In this document: piece after piece, positions 51,223 to 60,032 of the stretch | Layout: every line of letters starts with the position of its first letter | Numbering within the stretch: the stretch's first letter is position 1 | DNA from: Mycolicibacterium sp. 018/SC-01/001 | Lineage (GTDB): Bacteria; Actinomycetota; Actinomycetes; Mycobacteriales; Mycobacteriaceae | Reading direction: 5' to 3' | Assembly: GCF_007096635.1 (NCBI RefSeq) | Contig: NZ_VKAA01000023.1 | Span: 1 to 64,000, forward strand | Length of the DNA: 64,000 bases | Program-made: the position numbers and the translations under genes | Notes under the pieces: generated by a model | What the model saw: only the letters and a program-made list of their open reading frames with translations | What the model was told of the DNA's origin: nothing | Database searches by the model: none

Positions 51223-51271
51223 TGGCGGTCCGATCATCGGACGTGGCCCTGCGCTCCGTTAGGGTTGCCCC

Positions 51272-51883
51272 ATGAGCCGTCAAGCCGAGATCAGCGCTGA
51301 GAGCCGCGCCCGGTTGTTGACGGCCGCCTGGGACCTGCTCGCCGAAGGTGGCAGCCGGGCGACGACCGTACAAGCGGTGTCTGAGCGTGCCGGCATCAGC
51401 CGAGGCTCCATCAGCTGGCACTTCGGCTCGAAGGAAGGTCTGATCGTCGCAGTGGTCAACAGCGCCTTCGACACGCTGGCGGAGAACATCGGCGCCGCTT
51501 TCGACTCCGCACGATCACACAGTTGGGATGCGGTGATCGACGCGCAGTCGGTGGTACTCAGCGACGAGAGGTTCCGGATCTTCGGCACGCTAGCGCTCGA
51601 GACCGTCGACGACCAGGGACCTGTTGCGGCCGCTTTCGCCGACGGCCACCGCAGGATACGAGACCTGTATGCCCGCTACATCGCCGAGCATCGTCTGGTG
51701 TCCGACGGAACCGACCCTGCCGACGCTGCCATCGCATTGCGCGCGCTGACGCTGGGTCTCAACATCCACCGCCGCTTCGATGGCGAAACCATATCGCTAC
51801 GAGAAGCATTCGATGCGCTGCAAGCCGTCGCCGTCTCGCCCGCACCGGTCAAGCGGCGCGCCCGAACCCGGCAGAGCAGATAA
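51272..51883 (+). CDS. TetR-family regulator of the hydrolase cluster
   Basis: Regulator of 203 residues. The helix-turn-helix lies at residues 25-50 (TTVQAVSERAGISRGSISWH, then FGSKEGL). The C-terminal helical domain includes FGTLALETVDDQGPVAAAF and ALRALTLGLNIHRRF. It ends with a basic tail (VKRRARTRQSR). Starts ATG 51272, 50 bp past copy B of the 28-bp motif. The TAA overlaps the ATG of the glutamine-amidotransferase-like gene (TAATG). By layout it probably represses itself, the MBL gene, and through copy A the two amidohydrolases 4 kb away. Ligand is unknown. Confidence 0.85.
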   Translation: MSRQAEISAESRARLLTAAWDLLAEGGSRATTVQAVSERAGISRGSISWHFGSKEGLIVAVVNSAFDTLAENIGAAFDSARSHSWDAVIDAQSVVLSDERFRIFGTLALETVDDQGPVAAAFADGHRRIRDLYARYIAEHRLVSDGTDPADAAIALRALTLGLNIHRRFDGETISLREAFDALQAVAVSPAPVKRRARTRQSR

Positions 51884-52614
51884 TGGCCGGCGTGGCACCC
51901 AAGGTCTTGTTCCTACGCAACGAACACATGGCGACAGAGGCCCTGCTCGGCACCGCATTCGCCGAGCAGGGTTTCGACGTCGAGCACGTCGAGGTGGTGC
52001 CGCCCGACAAGGTGGACTCCCCCGCCGTCGACGTGACGTTCCCCGATCCGGCCGCATACGACGTGATCGTGCCGCTCGGCGCCCGCTGGCCGGTCTACGA
52101 CCCGGCACTGCGCGAGACCTGGGTCGGCGCGGAGATGGCGATGTTGCGCGACGCCGCCGACGCCGGCGTTGCACTGCTGGGCGTGTGCTTCGGCGGTCAG
52201 CTGATCGCGCAGACCTTCGGCGGCACCGTCGCGCGGTCCCCACGGCCGGAGATCGGCTGGTACGACGTCCTCAGCAACCGCCCCGACATCGTGCCTCACG
52301 GACCGTGGTTCCAGTGGCATTTCGATCGCTGGACACTGCCGCCCGGCGCCACGGAGCTGGCCAGGACCCCGAACTCCTCGCAGGCATTTCTGCTCGGTCG
52401 CGCACTGGCACTCCAGTTCCACCCGGAGATCGACAAAGACCTACTGGCGGGGTGGCTTGCAGACGACCGCGACGGAGACGTCGCGGCGGCCGGTCTGGAC
52501 CACGACCAATTACTGCAGCGCACTGCAGATCTCGCCGATGACGTGGCGGACCGTATCCGAACGCTGGTGTCCGGATTCGTCACTCACGTGGTGGGCAGAT
52601 CCCGCCCCAGCTGA
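51883..52614 (+). CDS. Class I glutamine amidotransferase-like protein
   Basis: Protein of 243 residues. The nucleophile elbow is LLGVCFGGQLIAQ (Cys near 105); His and Glu are in LALQFHPEIDKDLL near 180. All three residues of the GATase triad are in place. No synthetase domain is attached, so it could act as gamma-glutamyl hydrolase (as in PuuD-like proteins) or give ammonia to a partner. It overlaps the TetR stop, so its amount follows that of the regulator. The 3' end overlaps the convergent epimerase gene by 31 bp. Function within the hydrolase cluster is not clear. Confidence 0.8.
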   Translation: MAGVAPKVLFLRNEHMATEALLGTAFAEQGFDVEHVEVVPPDKVDSPAVDVTFPDPAAYDVIVPLGARWPVYDPALRETWVGAEMAMLRDAADAGVALLGVCFGGQLIAQTFGGTVARSPRPEIGWYDVLSNRPDIVPHGPWFQWHFDRWTLPPGATELARTPNSSQAFLLGRALALQFHPEIDKDLLAGWLADDRDGDVAAAGLDHDQLLQRTADLADDVADRIRTLVSGFVTHVVGRSRPS

Positions 52615-53945
52615 TGAGCCAGTGCCTCGGCGACGTGGCTGTGCCGGAACGGGTGCCCCGCAGCGGTCAGCTTGGCCGGCAGCACCCGCTGGTTCGCCTC
52701 CGCGAGCTCACGAGCGCCCTGCGCCCCCAGCAGTACCCGCGGCCCCAATGACGGCACCGGCAGCAGCGCGGGCCGATGGAGCACGCGCGCAAGCTGTTTC
52801 GTGTACTCGGTGTTGCGGACCGGCTCCGGGGCCACCGCGTTGACCGGCCCGTGCAGGTTCGCGTCGTAGAGCGCGCGGTGATAGACGTCGACGAGATCGT
52901 CCAATCCGATCCAGGACAACCACTGCCTGCCGTCGCCGACGCGCCCACCCAACCCCGCCGCGAACAGCGGCCGGAGCAATTTCAGCGTGCCGCCCGCGGC
53001 GGCCTGCACGATTCCGGTGCGCACCAGCACAGTGCGCAGACCGGCGTCCGTGGCCGGCACGGTCGCCGCCTCCCAGTCCACGACGACGTCGGCGAGGAAA
53101 CCGTCACCGCGAGAACCGTCCTCGGTCAGCGTGAGGTCACCCCGGTCGTAGCCGTAGTAGCCGATGGCCGAGGCGCAGACGAACGTCGACGGGCCGCCGT
53201 CGGTCGAGGCGGCCGCTTCCGCGAGCCGGCGGGTAGGCTCGATTCGACTGTCGCGGATGGCTTTCCGATGAGCGTCGGTGAAGCGACCGGCGATCGACTC
53301 ACCGGCCAGATGGACCACCGCGTCGACCCCGCGCAGCAGGTCCGCGGCGGGCGCAGCCGGATCCCAGTGGCGCTCGTCGGCGTTCTGGGCGGGACGGCGC
53401 ACCAGCCGGATCACCCGGTGCCCACCCGTGGTGAGGAACGCGCACAGTGCGGAGCCGACGAGACCCGATGAGCCGGTGACCGCGACCACGAGCGGTTGGG
53501 TGCCTGCCACCTCGGCGCGCTGGTGGGCCGCGAGGTCACCGATGAGCTGGCGATGGCGGTAGGCGAACATCGGCGCCAGGAACCCTGACGGGACGACCGC
53601 TTCGACACGATCGTGGATGCGGGTACCGGAGCCGGCCTCGTCGAAGGTGTGGGTGTGTCGCCACGTCCCGACGAGACGCGGCGGCCACGACGTCGGACCG
53701 TCCGACGACAGCTCGTCGACGAACCGGTGCCCGTCGATGTACGCATCGGGCCGGTGCTGGGCGACCCAGCGCAACCCACCCGGGAGACCGAGAACGGCCA
53801 CCCCGTCGGCCAGGGACTCGGCTTCGGAGATCACGGTCATCGGCTGGAACGGCGGTACCAGCCGCCGCATCGCACCCGGCCGTGAGTGCCACGCCCACAC
53901 ATCCCGCACCGGGTGCTCCAGCACGCTGTCGTAGTCGATGCCCAT
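52584..53945 (-). CDS. TIGR01777-type epimerase with N-terminal SRPBCC domain
   Basis: Two-part protein of 453 residues. Residues 1-145 look like an SRPBCC (START-like) ligand-binding domain (MGIDYDSVLEHPVRDVWAWH, FVDELSSDGPTSWPPRLVGT). From residue 152 there is an extended-SDR epimerase: VTGSSGLVGSALCAFL, VVHLAGESIAGRF, ASAIGYYGYDRGD. The NAD(P) motif and YYG are typical of TIGR01777 (SulA/YfcH-like) proteins; the C-terminal part has LPVPSLGPRVLLGAQGARELA and QRVLPAKLTAAGHPF. The activity is unknown. The fused arrangement is found in other actinobacteria. The start lies in front of the phosphoribosyltransferase gene. Confidence 0.87.
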   Translation of the reverse strand: MGIDYDSVLEHPVRDVWAWHSRPGAMRRLVPPFQPMTVISEAESLADGVAVLGLPGGLRWVAQHRPDAYIDGHRFVDELSSDGPTSWPPRLVGTWRHTHTFDEAGSGTRIHDRVEAVVPSGFLAPMFAYRHRQLIGDLAAHQRAEVAGTQPLVVAVTGSSGLVGSALCAFLTTGGHRVIRLVRRPAQNADERHWDPAAPAADLLRGVDAVVHLAGESIAGRFTDAHRKAIRDSRIEPTRRLAEAAASTDGGPSTFVCASAIGYYGYDRGDLTLTEDGSRGDGFLADVVVDWEAATVPATDAGLRTVLVRTGIVQAAAGGTLKLLRPLFAAGLGGRVGDGRQWLSWIGLDDLVDVYHRALYDANLHGPVNAVAPEPVRNTEYTKQLARVLHRPALLPVPSLGPRVLLGAQGARELAEANQRVLPAKLTAAGHPFRHSHVAEALAHQLGRDLPTT

Positions 53946-54060
53946 GACCCTCCCTACCTCGTCGTCGGTCAGTCATTCGTCGCCGTGCCAGGCCCGGATT
54001 GCTGTGCTCGGCTGCCAGAGCGGGTACCCGACCGCCATACTTTCCGCACCGAGGTACCAC

Positions 54061-54726
54061 GTGATCGACAACGCACGACCATTCCGGGACCGCCGCACAG
54101 CCGGCGCGGTGCTCGCGCGGGACCTCGACGGGTACCGCGAGCATCCGGACACCGTCGTGCTCGGACTCGCGCGGGGCGGAGTGCCGGTCGGCCGGGAAGT
54201 GGCGACCCGTCTGCGGGTGCCGCTCGAGGTGTGCGTCGTCCGCAAGCTCGGGACGCCGCAGTGGCCCGAACTGGCGATGGGTGCGGTGGCGACCGGTGGC
54301 GCGGTCGTGCTGAACGACGATGTGATGGGCGGCCTGGGGCTCAGCGACGACCAGGTGCGCGAGGTCGTGGAGCGCGAGACAGCCGAGTTGCGCCGCCGCG
54401 AACGCGCCTATCGCGGCGAGCGGGCTGCGCTCGATCTCGCCGGGCGTACCGTGATCCTCGTCGACGACGGCATCGCCACCGGGGCCAGCATGGTGGCCGC
54501 GGCCCGTTCGGTGCGAGGCGCCGGGCCCGCCCGGGTGATCATCGGGTCACCGGTGGGGCCGCGGAATGTGTGCCGCACTCTGGCCGCGGAGGCCGACGAG
54601 GTGGTGTGCTCGATCGTGCCGCGAGACTTCCGGGCGGTCGGGCAGGCCTACGTCGACTTCCATCAGATGACCGACGACGAGGTACGCGCGGCCTTGTTCA
54701 GCTCTTGGTCGCGTCCCCGTCGGTAG
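54061..54726 (+). CDS. Phosphoribosyltransferase-domain protein
   Basis: Protein of 221 residues with the type I PRTase fold: LGLARGGVPVGREVA (residues 36-50) near the N terminus and the PRPP-loop VILVDDGIATGASMVAAARS around 137-156, with two acidic residues for the ribose. A hood region (LGTPQWPELAMGAVA) is typical of the Rv2143/Rv0571c-like group. The nucleobase or other acceptor is not known. GTG 54061 with GAGG 7 nt upstream. It overlaps the convergent Rv2144c-like gene's end by 29 bp. By position it is the counterpart of the start of Rv2143. Confidence 0.82.
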   Translation: MIDNARPFRDRRTAGAVLARDLDGYREHPDTVVLGLARGGVPVGREVATRLRVPLEVCVVRKLGTPQWPELAMGAVATGGAVVLNDDVMGGLGLSDDQVREVVERETAELRRRERAYRGERAALDLAGRTVILVDDGIATGASMVAAARSVRGAGPARVIIGSPVGPRNVCRTLAAEADEVVCSIVPRDFRAVGQAYVDFHQMTDDEVRAALFSSWSRPRR

Positions 54727-55012
54727 CGGCGGGCCGCTCGTCGACGCGGTCGTCATCATCAGTTGCCGCGACCGGGGCTTCCTCGGGGTAGTCCTCGACC
54801 GCGGGCTCCGTGTCGGTCTCGTCCTCGCCGGTTCCGGCGGCCTCGTCGGCCGCACCCTTCGACCGATCCCGCAGCGCATCGACGATCAGCAGGACCACGC
54901 CGACCACGCTGGCCGCGATGCAGACCCACGCGATCATCGCGTTGCTGGTGACGACCGCGAGCACCAGGGCTGCGAGGCCGATGACGGCGAGGACGAGCGC
55001 GACGATGAGCAT
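54698..55012 (-). CDS. Small membrane protein (Rv2144c-like)
   Basis: Protein of 104 residues with two hydrophobic helices (LIVALVLAVIGLAALVLAVV at 2-21, and WVCIAASVVGVVLLIVDAL at 29-47) and an acidic, disordered cytosolic C terminus (TGEDETDTEPAVEDYPEEA). It follows wag31 in the same direction with 12 bp between, as in M. tuberculosis, so is likely part of the same transcript. Function unknown; the tail could contact division or polar-growth proteins, which is only position-based speculation. Confidence 0.8.
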   Translation of the reverse strand: MLIVALVLAVIGLAALVLAVVTSNAMIAWVCIAASVVGVVLLIVDALRDRSKGAADEAAGTGEDETDTEPAVEDYPEEAPVAATDDDDRVDERPAATDGDATKS

Positions 55013-55024
55013 GGAATGCGCGGG

Positions 55025-55855
55025 CTAGTTGTTACCCCGGTTGAACTGGTTGAAGCCACCGTCGCTGTTGGCGCCGGAGTCGACGGGGGCGGCCGAACCG
55101 CGCTGGCCGAGCTCTTCGAGCTGCGACTCGAGGTAGGTCTTGAGGCGGGTGCGGTATTCACGCTCGAACGTGCGCAGCTGCTCCAGCCGGCCCTCGAGCA
55201 CGGTGCGCTGCTGGTTGATCGTGCCCATGATCTCGGAGTGCTTGCGCTCGGCGTCGGCCTGCAGGGCGTCGGCCTTCTCCTGCGCCTGCCGCAGCTGCGC
55301 CTCCGAGCGGCTCTGCGCATCGGCGAGCATCGCGTCGGCACGCTGGCGAGCCTCGTTGATCGTGGTTTCCGCGGTCTGGCGTGCCTCGGCGACCAGTTGG
55401 TCGGCTTGGGCACGCGCATCGGAGAGCATCTTCTCCGATTCGGCCTTCGCGCCATTGGTCAGGCGGTCGGCGGTGTCCTGCGCCAGGCTCAGGATCTTCG
55501 CGGCACGCAGGTGCTGGTCCTCCGGGGCCGGCGCGGCCTGCTGCGCGGCGGGGGCGGGTGCCTCGTACACGGGCTGCGCGGCCGGCTCCGGCTCCGGCTC
55601 GGGCTCCGGCTCGTAGACCGGCAACGTCTGGGTCGGCTGGGCCGCGACGGATGCGCCGCCGGAGCGTGCCGAGGAGAGCTCGGAGTCGAGCTCGGCGACC
55701 CGCTGACGCAGATCGGTGTTCTCTTCGATCAGACGGGACAGCTCGTTCTCGACGAGATCGAGGAAGGCGTCGACCTCGTCCTCGTTGTAGCCGCGCTTGC
55801 CGATGGGTGGCTTGCTGAAGGCAACGTTGTGCACGTCGGCAGGAGTGAGCGGCAT
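55025..55855 (-). CDS. wag31: DivIVA-family polar growth protein Wag31
   Basis: Scaffold of 276 residues that marks cell poles and directs wall growth in mycobacteria. The N-terminal DivIVA domain binds curved membrane (LTPADVHNVAFSKPPIGKRG; coil NELSRLIEENTDLRQRVAEL). A low-complexity linker follows (EPEPEPEPEPAAQP, about 80-95), then a long coiled coil (residues 115-245) with heptads rich in Ala/Gln/Glu. Thr phosphorylation near the linker is known in M. tuberculosis Wag31. ATG 55855 with AAGGGGG 6 nt before. The 213 bp upstream hold its promoter; TACACT on the minus strand (55901-55896) is one -10 candidate, but I see no convincing -35. Confidence 0.96.
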   Translation of the reverse strand: MPLTPADVHNVAFSKPPIGKRGYNEDEVDAFLDLVENELSRLIEENTDLRQRVAELDSELSSARSGGASVAAQPTQTLPVYEPEPEPEPEPAAQPVYEAPAPAAQQAAPAPEDQHLRAAKILSLAQDTADRLTNGAKAESEKMLSDARAQADQLVAEARQTAETTINEARQRADAMLADAQSRSEAQLRQAQEKADALQADAERKHSEIMGTINQQRTVLEGRLEQLRTFEREYRTRLKTYLESQLEELGQRGSAAPVDSGANSDGGFNQFNRGNN

Positions 55856-56068
55856 CGTCTGCCCCCTTGAGTCTGGATCGTCAAAACGATCTCACAGTGT
55901 AAAGCCTGGCTTGAAGGTAACTGGCGTCCATCCTGTCACACCAGACCCTGCGGTTGCAGTGGAGGTCAATAAATACATCGAATCTCCACTTTGCCCCTCG
56001 CACGGCACGGCCCTGCCATCCTGCCCACAGTCGGGCCGGACTGCACAAACGCCCTGCTCCGGGCCGTG

Positions 56069-56359
56069 TCAGGCTGCCGCGTCGAACGCCAGTCGCATAC
56101 CGATGAACGCGATGAGCAGCAGCACCATGATCGACAGGTCGAAGCGCACCGCGCCGATGGTCAGCTGCGGGATCAGGCGGCGCAGCAGCTTCACCGGAGG
56201 ATCCGTGATCGTCATGATGACCTCGAGCACGACCACGGTCGCCCCGCGGGGATGCCAGTCCCGGCTGAACGACCGGATGAACTCGACGACGACCCTGGCG
56301 ATCAGCAGCAGCCAGAACACGAACAGCGCGAAACCCAGGACCTCGAAGAAGAGCCCCAA
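56069..56359 (-). CDS. YggT-family membrane protein
   Basis: Membrane protein of 96 residues with two hydrophobic stretches (EVLGFALFVFWLLLIARVVV at 6-25 and FDLSIMVLLLIAFIGMRLAF at 73-92) joined by a conserved loop FSRDWHPRGATVVVLEVIMT and TDPPVKLLRRLIP. Counterpart of Rv2146c. YggT genes are regularly found between sepF and divIVA in Gram-positive bacteria, suggesting a part in division or osmotic response, but no activity is known. It is 122 bp downstream of sepF and 213 bp upstream of wag31, so wag31 likely has a separate promoter. Confidence 0.9.
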   Translation of the reverse strand: MGLFFEVLGFALFVFWLLLIARVVVEFIRSFSRDWHPRGATVVVLEVIMTITDPPVKLLRRLIPQLTIGAVRFDLSIMVLLLIAFIGMRLAFDAAA

Positions 56360-56480
56360 CGGAAGGTGACCTCACTCCCAACAGATGTGACGGGGAAACC
56401 GGCGCGAGAACGCGCCGGCCTCGCCAGCCTACCTGTGCAGACGGGGTGGGCGACCGCAGGTCTGCGCGCTCCAGGCAGTT

Positions 56481-57137
56481 CTACTGGTACGCGTAGAACC
56501 CGGCCTCGGCGATCCGGCGCCGCTGCTCGGCGGTGACGTCGACGTCCGCCGGGGACAGCAGGAACACCTTGGTGGCCACCTTGTCGAACGAGCCGCGCAG
56601 CGCGAACGCCAACCCGGCGGCGAAGTCGACCAGGCGCTTGGCATCGGCGTTGTCCATCGACACCAGATCCATGATCACCGGGGTGCCGTCGCGGAACCGC
56701 TCGCCGATCGTGCGGGCTTCGCTGTAGTCCTTCGGCCGCAGCGTGGTGATCTTGGCCAGCGGGCTGCCCGCTTCGAACAGTTCGGCCATACCGCGCGGAT
56801 CCATCGCCAGGGCGCCGCGGGTGGAACCCCGCATCGCACCGAAACGCGGAGGGGTGCGGTCGAACTCGCGCGGCGAACGCATCCGCGCCTCGAACCGGCC
56901 GTCATCGAAAGCGCCGGGCATGCCGCCCCGGTAGGGCGCCGGCTCGTCGTACTCGCGGCGCCGCGCCTCCGGCACGTCGTCGTAGCCGCGCGAGTAGCCC
57001 TCGTCCTCGAACCGATCCTCACGGGGACGGCGGTAGCCGCGGGCAGGACCGCGCTCGTCGTCCTCGTAGTAGTCGTCCTCGTAGTCGTCCATCGGGGCCA
57101 TACCGAAGTAGGCCTTGACCTTGTGCAATGTGCTCAT
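56481..57137 (-). CDS. sepF: Cell division protein SepF
   Basis: Membrane tether of FtsZ, essential in mycobacteria, which lack FtsA. The 218-residue protein starts with an amphipathic helix (MSTLHKVKAYFGM), then an acidic/Arg-rich linker with repeated DDY and RRPRED (residues 15-120), and a globular SepF domain (about 130-218) with TTLRPKDYSEARTIGERF, VIMDLVSMDNADAKRLVDFA and VFLLSPADVDV. That domain dimerises and binds the FtsZ tail. The ATG at 57137 overlaps the yggS stop. Counterpart of Rv2147c. Confidence 0.95.
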   Translation of the reverse strand: MSTLHKVKAYFGMAPMDDYEDDYYEDDERGPARGYRRPREDRFEDEGYSRGYDDVPEARRREYDEPAPYRGGMPGAFDDGRFEARMRSPREFDRTPPRFGAMRGSTRGALAMDPRGMAELFEAGSPLAKITTLRPKDYSEARTIGERFRDGTPVIMDLVSMDNADAKRLVDFAAGLAFALRGSFDKVATKVFLLSPADVDVTAEQRRRIAEAGFYAYQ

Positions 57138-57949
57138 CGTGAGGACCCCTCGTGCGGTGATGACCTGTGGCCGGGCTTTGTTGTCTGTGATGAAGGTGTG
57201 ACTCGTGTGACTTCTGGTGGTGACGTTAGCGGTCGGGCGCCCAAGAGCCCGGTACCGACACGCACACACGTCGATCCGTGTCGCACGGCGGCCTCGAGGT
57301 CCCCGGACATGCCCGCCGAGAGTTCGAGCGGTCGCCCACACCGTTGTTCGACCCGCCGGCGCTCGTCGGCGAGCCGCGCGAACGCGGTGTCGGCGTCGGC
57401 GCCCAGCGGCGGGATCGCCATGAGGCCGACCAACGCGAGCGCTGAGGCCTCATCGACGGCGTCGCAGAGCTCGTCGATCCGCTGCGGCGCGTCGACGTCG
57501 ATACCGCCGCGGCTCTCGTCACCGTCGAGGCTGACCTGCACGAACACCCGCAAGGGCGCGGTCCGCGCACCGCTGTGCAGCGCCTCGTCCGCCGATCGGG
57601 CAAGCGCGGCAACGACTTTGGCATTGTCGACGGAGTGCGCGGTGTGAGCCCACGTGCCGATCGAGCGGGCTTTGTTGCGCTGGATGCGGCCGATCATGTG
57701 CCACTGGATGTCGTGCGCGAGCAGGGAGAGCTCGGCGACCTTGCGGGGGGCCTCCTGATCCCGCGATTCGCCGAAAGACCGGCAGCCCAGGCGATACAGC
57801 GTGGCGATGTCGGAGGCCGGGAAGAACTTGGTGACGGGCAAGAGCTCGATCTCATCCGGCTCACGGCCCGCTGCTTCGGCGGCCCGGGCAAGCCGGTCGC
57901 GTACCCGGGCGAGGTTGTCGCGCAACTCCTGCGCGCGGTCGGCTGTCAC
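57134..57949 (-). CDS. PLP-binding homeostasis protein YggS/PLPBP
   Basis: PLP carrier of 271 residues with the alanine-racemase-like N-terminal barrel; helps vitamin B6 and amino-acid balance. PLP lysine is in LLPVTKFFPASDI near 38; other motifs are GCRSFGESRDQEA, IQWHMIGRIQRNKARSI and SAGMSGDLEAAVRHGST, the last holding phosphate. Counterpart of Rv2148c. The C terminus runs about 25 residues beyond the fold (VTRVTPSSQTTKPGHRSSPH), reading through what could be a gap to reach an ATGA overlap with sepF. GTG 57949 overlaps the pgeF stop (GTGA). Confidence 0.92.
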   Translation of the reverse strand: MTADRAQELRDNLARVRDRLARAAEAAGREPDEIELLPVTKFFPASDIATLYRLGCRSFGESRDQEAPRKVAELSLLAHDIQWHMIGRIQRNKARSIGTWAHTAHSVDNAKVVAALARSADEALHSGARTAPLRVFVQVSLDGDESRGGIDVDAPQRIDELCDAVDEASALALVGLMAIPPLGADADTAFARLADERRRVEQRCGRPLELSAGMSGDLEAAVRHGSTCVRVGTGLLGARPLTSPPEVTRVTPSSQTTKPGHRSSPHEGSSR

Positions 57950-58659
57950 GACGCGGGTTCCAGCCAGATCAGCGACGCCAGCCGACCCGTCGGCGCGCCG
58001 CGGCGATGACTGAACAGGTTCCGGTCGGCGTAGGTGCACCGCGGATCGACGTCGATCGCGGTGACGCCGAGCGAGCGCAGCTGGGTCGCGATTCCCGCGC
58101 GCAGGTCCAGCCCCGGCGTGCCGCGCTGCGTGCGGCTGCGGCTGCCGGGTAGCGCTCGCTCCACCTCGTCGGCCATCTGCGCGGGCACCTCGTAGTTGGG
58201 ACCGCTGATCGCGGGACCCAAGAGCACCGAGATGTCGCCCACCTCAGCGCCGGCGTCGACCATCGTCTCGATCGCCCGCGTCACGATTCCGCCCGCGGCG
58301 CCGACCCGGCCCGCGTGCACCGCGGCGATCACTCCGTGCCGGGCATCGGCCATCAGCACCGGGACGCAATCCGCGGTGACCACTGCCAGGCCCAGCTGCG
58401 GCGTCGACGTCACCACGCCGTCGGTGTCGTCGAGGATCTCGCCACCGTGATCCACCACCGCCACCCGGGTGCTGTGGGTCTGGTTCATCCAGACCACCCC
58501 GCCGACCCCCAGCCCGGTGGCCGTGGCGAGCCGGCGCCGGTTGGCCGCCACTGCGGCCGGATCGTCGCCGACATGGTCACCCAGATTGAACGTGTCGAAC
58601 GGGACCTCGGACACCCCACCCGCACGGGTGGTGGTGACTCTGCGCACACGGAACATCAC
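57946..58659 (-). CDS. pgeF: Peptidoglycan editing factor PgeF (YfiH/laccase domain)
   Basis: Protein of 237 residues of the DUF152 multicopper-like family; E. coli PgeF keeps L-serine out of peptidoglycan precursors, and others show purine nucleosidase activity. Metal residues are in MNQTHSTRVAVVD (His near 62), VTADCVPVLMAD (Cys near 98) and VIAAVHAGRVGAAGGI (His near 116). All are intact. Follows ftsZ by 18 bp, so it is part of the division operon. Counterpart of Rv2149c. ATG 58659 gives MMFRVRRVTTTRAGG. Confidence 0.9.
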   Translation of the reverse strand: MMFRVRRVTTTRAGGVSEVPFDTFNLGDHVGDDPAAVAANRRRLATATGLGVGGVVWMNQTHSTRVAVVDHGGEILDDTDGVVTSTPQLGLAVVTADCVPVLMADARHGVIAAVHAGRVGAAGGIVTRAIETMVDAGAEVGDISVLLGPAISGPNYEVPAQMADEVERALPGSRSRTQRGTPGLDLRAGIATQLRSLGVTAIDVDPRCTYADRNLFSHRRGAPTGRLASLIWLEPAS

Positions 58660-58677
58660 GTGCGACGGTACGTCGCG

Positions 58678-59844
<1,167 letters not shown>

Positions 59845-59932
59845 CGCATCGCCCTTTCCTGCCCTGGTTGCCTGTCCTGACACGGATAACCGCTGCGACA
59901 AACCCTCAATCTCAACTAGAGGCTTAGAGTTA

Positions 59933-59938
59933 TGTCAA
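59933..59938 (-). promoter_or_regulatory. ftsZ: Candidate -35 box for ftsZ
   Basis: Exact TTGACA on the minus strand about 90 bp before the ftsZ start. At 18 bp spacing the -10 would be TGAGAT, a weak match. The 188 bp between ftsZ and the hydrolase gene hold no other gene. Confidence 0.3.
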
Positions 59939-60032
59939 GTTGTTCCGTACATGCAGAACGGTAGGGCCGGGTCACGCACATGCCGAGCAGGCGCGCCGCG
60001 TGTCGCGACAAAACTTCCGCTCTCTGCTGAGC

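Noticed and set aside
55560..55620. Repeat of GGCTCC-type units in wag31
   Set aside because: It encodes the EP-rich linker of Wag31; low-complexity coding sequence and not a separate repeat element.
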